DNA of 64,000 nt from Chloroflexota bacterium. GTDB lineage: Bacteria; Chloroflexota; Anaerolineae; UBA1429. Shown here piece by piece: positions 60,143-64,000 of the stretch. The notes below the pieces were generated by a model. The model did not search any database, had not been told where the DNA came from, and saw only the letters and a program-made list of their open reading frames with translations. A program made the translations under genes and the position numbers. The stretch covers positions 49,766 to 113,765 of the forward strand of contig JAAYAW010000016.1 in assembly GCA_012719135.1 (NCBI GenBank), given 5' to 3'. How positions within the stretch are numbered: the first letter of the stretch is position 1; each line of letters begins with the position of its first letter.

Positions 60143-61333
60143 TTACGAACTCGCGCCTTCCATTCCCTCCAGGAGCTGAGGCAGGTACCAGATCTGATCG
60201 GGCGTGGCGTCCACGCCGTCAGCGAGATACTCCGTCCCATCCTGCAGGTTCAGCGGTCCAACAAAGAGCTTTGCATCACCGCTGGCGAGTGCAGCGATGT
60301 ACTCGTCCAACAGCGCCTTCTCGTCGTCAGAAAGCGCATCACCCTGGACAAAGCCCACGGGAGAATTGTCCGGATCGTTGATGTTGCTCCAGCCCGGCGC
60401 CTCCCACTCGAACGTCTGCGCATGTTCACCGTTCATAGCGCGCTCGATCAGGCGCACATAGCTCGGGCCCCAGTTAAAGTACGGGGTGCCCAGGCAGACT
60501 TCCGGCTTGACCTCACAGGCCTTCTCGTAGTCATACGGGATGGCCCACACGTTCTCACCGCGGTCGAAGCGCTGTCCCGCGACCACGATCGCCTCCGTGG
60601 TGTCGATCCCAGAGATCAGCACATCGGCCCCGCTGTTGATGAGATCGTTGGAAACGTCGGTCGGATCCAGGGTCACACCCGGGATATTGAACCAGAAGCC
60701 AATCCACGTGACGATAAAGCGCAGATCGTCTGCGTCGCCACCTCGGTACTTTTCGTAGCAGTAGCTCGCTCCCAGGTACGCTGAGGAGGCCAGGCGGCGG
60801 GTCTCGTCATTGGTCAGTGGGCCGACATACCCAATGGTATTGGTCTGCGTCTTGAGGGCAGCCGCGCACCCGGCGATGGCCTTGCCGTACTCCATCTGCG
60901 CCATATAGTTCGCGACGTTCTCGGGCGCCTCAGCGGTCTTGGCGTGATCCCCTGTAAAGTGGACGAACGGGATGTCGGGGTACTTGGCCGCGACTACGTC
61001 GGTATCCGCCGCAAAGTCGTCCGAGGTCGTCAGAATCATCTGCGCGCCCTCGTTGATCATATCGTCCACGACCTGTTCCATCGTGGTGTTCGGGCGGTCA
61101 GCCGAGTTCATCTTGTCCAGGTACACAAAGCGAACGTTATCCATGTTCTCCTGGGCATACTCAGCCGCCTTAAAGTGCGCCTCGCTGTAGCCATGGTCGT
61201 TGTACGGGCCGACCAGAACGACACCAAAGACGAACTCCTCGCCGGCTCCGCCGCCTTTCGCGCAGCCACTGATAAGCAGCGCGACCAGCAGCACTCCCAG
61301 CACTACCCGTGATCCGATGCCTGTCAACCTCAT
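60143..61333 (-). CDS. BMP-family ABC transporter substrate-binding lipoprotein
   Basis: A 396-residue lipoprotein with a lipobox (LLISGC near residue 25) and a PnrA/Med-like periplasmic-binding fold: FVFGVVLVGPYNDHGYSEAHFKAAEYA, MILTTSDDFAADTDVVAAKYPDIPFVHFTGD, TNTIGYVGPLTNDET, ADVLISGIDTTEAIVVAGQ. Members bind purine nucleosides or similar compounds. ATG 61333 has GGGGAGG upstream. It is first in a four-gene importer operon (binding protein, ATPase, two permeases). The ligand is not certain. Confidence 0.9.
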   Translation of the reverse strand: MRLTGIGSRVVLGVLLVALLISGCAKGGGAGEEFVFGVVLVGPYNDHGYSEAHFKAAEYAQENMDNVRFVYLDKMNSADRPNTTMEQVVDDMINEGAQMILTTSDDFAADTDVVAAKYPDIPFVHFTGDHAKTAEAPENVANYMAQMEYGKAIAGCAAALKTQTNTIGYVGPLTNDETRRLASSAYLGASYCYEKYRGGDADDLRFIVTWIGFWFNIPGVTLDPTDVSNDLINSGADVLISGIDTTEAIVVAGQRFDRGENVWAIPYDYEKACEVKPEVCLGTPYFNWGPSYVRLIERAMNGEHAQTFEWEAPGWSNINDPDNSPVGFVQGDALSDDEKALLDEYIAALASGDAKLFVGPLNLQDGTEYLADGVDATPDQIWYLPQLLEGMEGASS

Positions 61334-61468
61334 CGCAGCAACCTCCCCTTCTCCACTCTTGCTCACGAATCACCAGCGAGCCAAGCTCGGCCAGGGACAC
61401 ACATCAGCCCCTGACACAACACCAACGACGGCCAGGCTGCAGTGCCTCGGACGCCGTTGGACGTCCGC

Positions 61469-61498
61469 ATTCTAGCACAGCGGCGCTCTGGTAGACAA
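61469..61498 (-). promoter_or_regulatory. Promoter of the BMP importer operon
   Basis: Leftward TTGTCT (61498-61493), 18-bp spacer, TAGAAT (61474-61469). Predicted start near 61462, about 130 nt before the ATG. Confidence 0.6.
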
Positions 61499-61529
61499 AT
61501 ACCACCCGTTCTTGCCGGCGTGATCCTGG

Positions 61530-62783
61530 CTAGTTGGCCTGCGGAACAATGATGTCCTGGGCAATATGTCGCAGAAAGCCGGTGACATCATAACTGTCCC
61601 AGCGATCGTCCAACGCTCCAGCCGTGAACAGCGCAAAGCCGATGACATAGCCATCCTGCTGAACCTGACGATCATACCACGCCAGCTGGTCCAGGTACAC
61701 GTACAGCGGATCCGAGTCCGGGTCGCGCTGACGCCAGTATTCGAAAAAGTCACGAAAGCCATGTGCATCGGCCGGTCCGGGGCGATCGGTCACAAGGCCA
61801 TCTACGCCGGCTTCGCTGATGACCAGAGGTATGACAAGGGACGCAGGCCCCAGGATGTCTTCATACAGCCAGCGGTATCGCAGCGCGAGAGAGCCACGAT
61901 CTGCACGGGCAGGGTGGCCGGGCAATCCGTACCCAACCGATCGATTCAGATCGGGAGCGTCGTACTCGTGCAGTGCGAGCACACCACCATGCTCCGCGGC
62001 AGCACGAATCGCCGGCAGAAACGCCTGCCAATCTTCAAACTCGGGCACGCCCGTTGAAAACGATCCGATCGCCGCCCTGAGCCCATGCTCGGCCATCGCA
62101 CGTACGCGCTCAGCCTCAAAGCGTGCATACCAGTCCATCCGCCCCCCAACAGGAGGCTCGTTGTAACCTTCCCAGTAGTCTACAGCAGGATGCTCCAGGT
62201 AGGTCGACAGATTATCGGCGACGAAGGCACGTGCCATCGCCTCGGCATCCCCTTCCATCGGTTGCGCATGGGTGATACGAGCCACAATGATCGTCTCGGG
62301 CGAGGCCTCCTTGGCCTCCGCCACAAAACCAAGATCGTCGATGGCCTTGATCACGGCGGGCTTCATGCGTCGGATGAACTCCATGATCTCTGGGGAGTTG
62401 TTCCACTGCACATGCAGGCCCAGCTTGCTGCGCCCCGGAGCAGCCAACGCGTCGGGCCAGGGGATCACAGGGGTAGGCGTGGGAGGGGGCACAGGCGTTG
62501 CGGTCGGGATCTCAACAGGCGTGGGTGCGGCCGTGGGTGTGGAGGACTGCGCGCTTCCTATGCCTGGAAAGAACAGCGCATAGCGAGTGGGCGCAGGCAC
62601 AGGGGACGTGTGTGTGGCCGTGGGCTCAGCGCTCGGCGTGGTAGTAGGGACAGGAACCGTCGCCTGAGCAACCGGAACCGGTACAGGGCGCCGGTCCTCC
62701 CCCACACGAAGGGCGACAACCGCCAAAAAGGCCAGCAGGCTCAAGACGAAGAGCGCCAGGGTGACTCGCTTGGACGTCGTCAT
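61530..62783 (-). CDS. Membrane-anchored glycosidase-like protein with Thr/Pro-rich linker
   Basis: A 417-residue protein with an N-terminal helix (RVTLALFVLSLLAFLAVVAL), then a long Pro/Thr/Ala/Ser-rich linker (about residues 35-110) that would span the outside envelope, then a TIM-barrel part. It has KLGLHVQWNNSPEIMEF, YWEGYNEPPVGG (acid/base Glu) and IPLVISEAGVDGL (likely nucleophile Glu), as in clan GH-A. Lengths and motifs resemble the gene at 23493 but the identity is low. Start ATG 62783 is the best guess (TTG 62813 is in frame). Substrate unknown. Confidence 0.72.
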   Translation of the reverse strand: MTTSKRVTLALFVLSLLAFLAVVALRVGEDRRPVPVPVAQATVPVPTTTPSAEPTATHTSPVPAPTRYALFFPGIGSAQSSTPTAAPTPVEIPTATPVPPPTPTPVIPWPDALAAPGRSKLGLHVQWNNSPEIMEFIRRMKPAVIKAIDDLGFVAEAKEASPETIIVARITHAQPMEGDAEAMARAFVADNLSTYLEHPAVDYWEGYNEPPVGGRMDWYARFEAERVRAMAEHGLRAAIGSFSTGVPEFEDWQAFLPAIRAAAEHGGVLALHEYDAPDLNRSVGYGLPGHPARADRGSLALRYRWLYEDILGPASLVIPLVISEAGVDGLVTDRPGPADAHGFRDFFEYWRQRDPDSDPLYVYLDQLAWYDRQVQQDGYVIGFALFTAGALDDRWDSYDVTGFLRHIAQDIIVPQAN

Positions 62784-62891
62784 GCGAACCAGGCGCGATG
62801 AGCGCGAGAGCAAACCATGGGCATCGGCATCACCACCTGTGACTTGTGGTTGTGTATCCTACCGTCGGGGCTACCATCAGAAATGCGGCCG

Positions 62892-63803
62892 TCACTCGTC
62901 ATCGGCTGCCGGCTCCACGTGGACAAATGCGTGATCCACCCCCTGGATCGCCTGCACGGTGCTCCGTACGGCATGGCTGACCTCATGTGCACGGCTAACC
63001 GTCATGGCGCCATCCACGTACACGTGGATGTCCACGCGCAACCCAGGGCCCACATGCTCGCTGACCACTTGATCGATGCCCACGACTCCAGGCACGCCCC
63101 GTATCGCGTCCAGGATGGCCTTGTCGAGCGCGGGGGATGCTCCACGGCCAATGAGCTGTCCGATACCATCCCATACCACTTTGGCTGCCTGGTAGATGAT
63201 CCATCCGGCCACCAGCACGCCGGCCAAGGGGTCCGCAGACGGAACCGAAAAGCGCGCTCCAACGATACCGACGAGCACGACGGCAGCCGTGAACAGATCC
63301 GTCAGGTGATCCGCCGCACTCGCAAGGATCGCCGGGCTACTCACCGCGCGGCCCAAGCTGCGAACGCTCAGATACATCCCCGCCTTCACTGCCGCCGTGA
63401 GCACAGGCACCAACGCAAACCATGGGCTCGACGCTATCTGCAGACTCCCCGGCCAGGCCCGCACCGCGGCAGACAATGCCTGTACGCCCGCCAGCCCCAT
63501 GAACAGCCCAATCCCCAGCGTAACAAGAGACTCTATGCGCTCGTGGCCATGTGGATGGCTGCGATCTGGTGGCCGCAGTGACAGCCAGAGGCCGGCAGCC
63601 ATCAAGATGCTGTACGCGATATCCGCAAGAGAGTTCGCCGTATCCGAGTAAAGAGCGCTGCTCCCGGAACGAACGGTCGCATAGGCTTTGATCCCGAACA
63701 GCAAGGTGTTCCCCGCCACCGCAATGCCGACCGCCCGGCGGTAGACCGCCCGCACGCCCGCCCCTGCGCTTGTCCTATCCACTCTGCGAATCTCGTCGCT
63801 CAC
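62892..63803 (-). CDS. Cation diffusion facilitator family transporter
   Basis: A 303-residue CDF/ZnT-type transporter that exports divalent metals (Zn2+, Fe2+ or Mn2+) by proton exchange. It has six helices: the metal site pairs DTANSLAD in helix II and SAADHLTD in helix V, the His-rich loop PHGHERIES after helix III, and a C-terminal cytoplasmic domain starting VGIDQVVSEHVGPGLRVDIHV. The second site has His-x3-Asp, which often indicates Zn2+. The start is GTG 63803 with GGAGGAAGA upstream. Confidence 0.92.
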   Translation of the reverse strand: MSDEIRRVDRTSAGAGVRAVYRRAVGIAVAGNTLLFGIKAYATVRSGSSALYSDTANSLADIAYSILMAAGLWLSLRPPDRSHPHGHERIESLVTLGIGLFMGLAGVQALSAAVRAWPGSLQIASSPWFALVPVLTAAVKAGMYLSVRSLGRAVSSPAILASAADHLTDLFTAAVVLVGIVGARFSVPSADPLAGVLVAGWIIYQAAKVVWDGIGQLIGRGASPALDKAILDAIRGVPGVVGIDQVVSEHVGPGLRVDIHVYVDGAMTVSRAHEVSHAVRSTVQAIQGVDHAFVHVEPAADDE

Positions 63804-63898
63804 TCTTCCTCCAGCCATCGGGAAACGCAACGCCCACATGATAGGTGCGTTCCGACCCTCCGTCGAGCCAACGCTTTCCGCGTCGCGGCCCTGCAAAC

Positions 63899-63924
63899 AA
63901 AAAAGAGCACCGCGCATGCGGTGC
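63899..63924 (-). terminator. Rho-independent terminator of the rRNA operon
   Basis: Leftward hairpin GCACCGC/GCGGTGC with a 4-nt loop (63907-63924), followed by TCTTTTTT (63906-63899). Confidence 0.85.
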
Positions 63925-63953
63925 CATTTGAGGTTTGAGGCAATAGAAAAGGG

Positions 63954-64000
63954 TTCCTTGGCAATGACCTACTCTCCCATCCCGTTACCAGGAAAGTACC
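63954..64000 (-). rRNA. rrf: 5S ribosomal RNA, 3' end (partial)
   Basis: The leftward strand reads GGTACTTTCCTGG...GGGAGAGTAGGTCATTGCC, matching the conserved 3' part of 5S rRNA (GAGAGTAGG followed by the strand of helix I). About 47 nt are inside the window; the rest lies beyond 64000. A strong terminator follows. The 3' end position is approximate. It shows that an rRNA operon enters from the right. Confidence 0.88.

Overview
This 64 kb window is a GC-rich, gene-dense chromosomal segment of a bacterium, most probably an anaerobic, fermentative member of the Chloroflexota (Anaerolineae-like). The assignment is an inference from gene content: CarD, LL-diaminopimelate aminotransferase, ThyX, GTP-type PEP carboxykinase, a Na+-pumping decarboxylase cluster, a BMP-type ABC importer, several glycoside hydrolases, and a membrane sensor with a C-terminal HTH. 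No 16S sequence is present. I see no insertion sequence, prophage, CRISPR array or other mobile DNA. The segment looks like core genome plus some carbohydrate-use genes.

Layout. 1-7.2 kb: a truncated GH2 glycosidase, then a surface-glycan block (GT4 transferase, Wzy/O-antigen-ligase-like protein fused to TPRs, polyprenyl-P HexNAc-1-P transferase), a cyclophilin and a VTT-domain protein. 7.3-16.2 kb: DUF3343, a GH78 rhamnosidase, a stand-alone AICAR transformylase, then leftward hflX, dapL, a glutaminyl-cyclase-like M28 lipoprotein and trmFO. 16.4-25.8 kb: fusA with a possible leader attenuator, divergent pckG, a small S4 protein, GNAT, an enolase-superfamily dehydratase, a solute-binding protein, a membrane-anchored glycosidase-like protein, tRNA-Arg(CCU) and a metallo-hydrolase. 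26-30.6 kb: AMMECR1 and dusB behind a long unexplained leader, a divergent UroD-family gene with a PurO-type IMP cyclohydrolase, and carD. 30.7-37.3 kb: a PHP-domain protein, mutS and a large polytopic membrane protein. 37.3-44 kb: the rpsB-tsf-pyrH-frr-uppS-cdsA operon plus a membrane GAF/HTH sensor. 44-50 kb: a compact operon (Trm112-like, gluzincin peptidase, mutM, ThiF-like) convergent with secA. 50.2-56.5 kb: a leftward run of thyX, dCMP deaminase, propionyl-CoA-carboxylase-type carboxyltransferase, PycB/OadA-type carboxyltransferase, and gamma, biotin-carrier and beta subunits of a Na+ pump. 56.6-61.5 kb: a BMP/nucleoside-type ABC importer. 61.5-64 kb: a second anchored glycosidase-like protein, a cation-diffusion-facilitator protein and the 3' end of a 5S rRNA gene.

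How the genes fit together. The two last steps of purine synthesis are encoded by separate single-activity genes (10132 and 29142) instead of a fused purH; the cyclohydrolase is of the PurO type best known from archaea. The decarboxylase cluster has two carboxyltransferases, one biotin carrier and one Na+ pump, which suggests a biotin relay between acyl-CoA and oxo-acid substrates linked to a Na+ gradient. Together with pckG this gives a plausible C3/C4 anaplerotic and energy module. Glycosidases, the dehydratase and importers point to use of plant or microbial polysaccharide sugars.

Promoters are called by eye from -35/-10 matches with 16-18 bp spacers. Hairpins were checked base by base. 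Protein families are recognised from motifs; no database search was possible.
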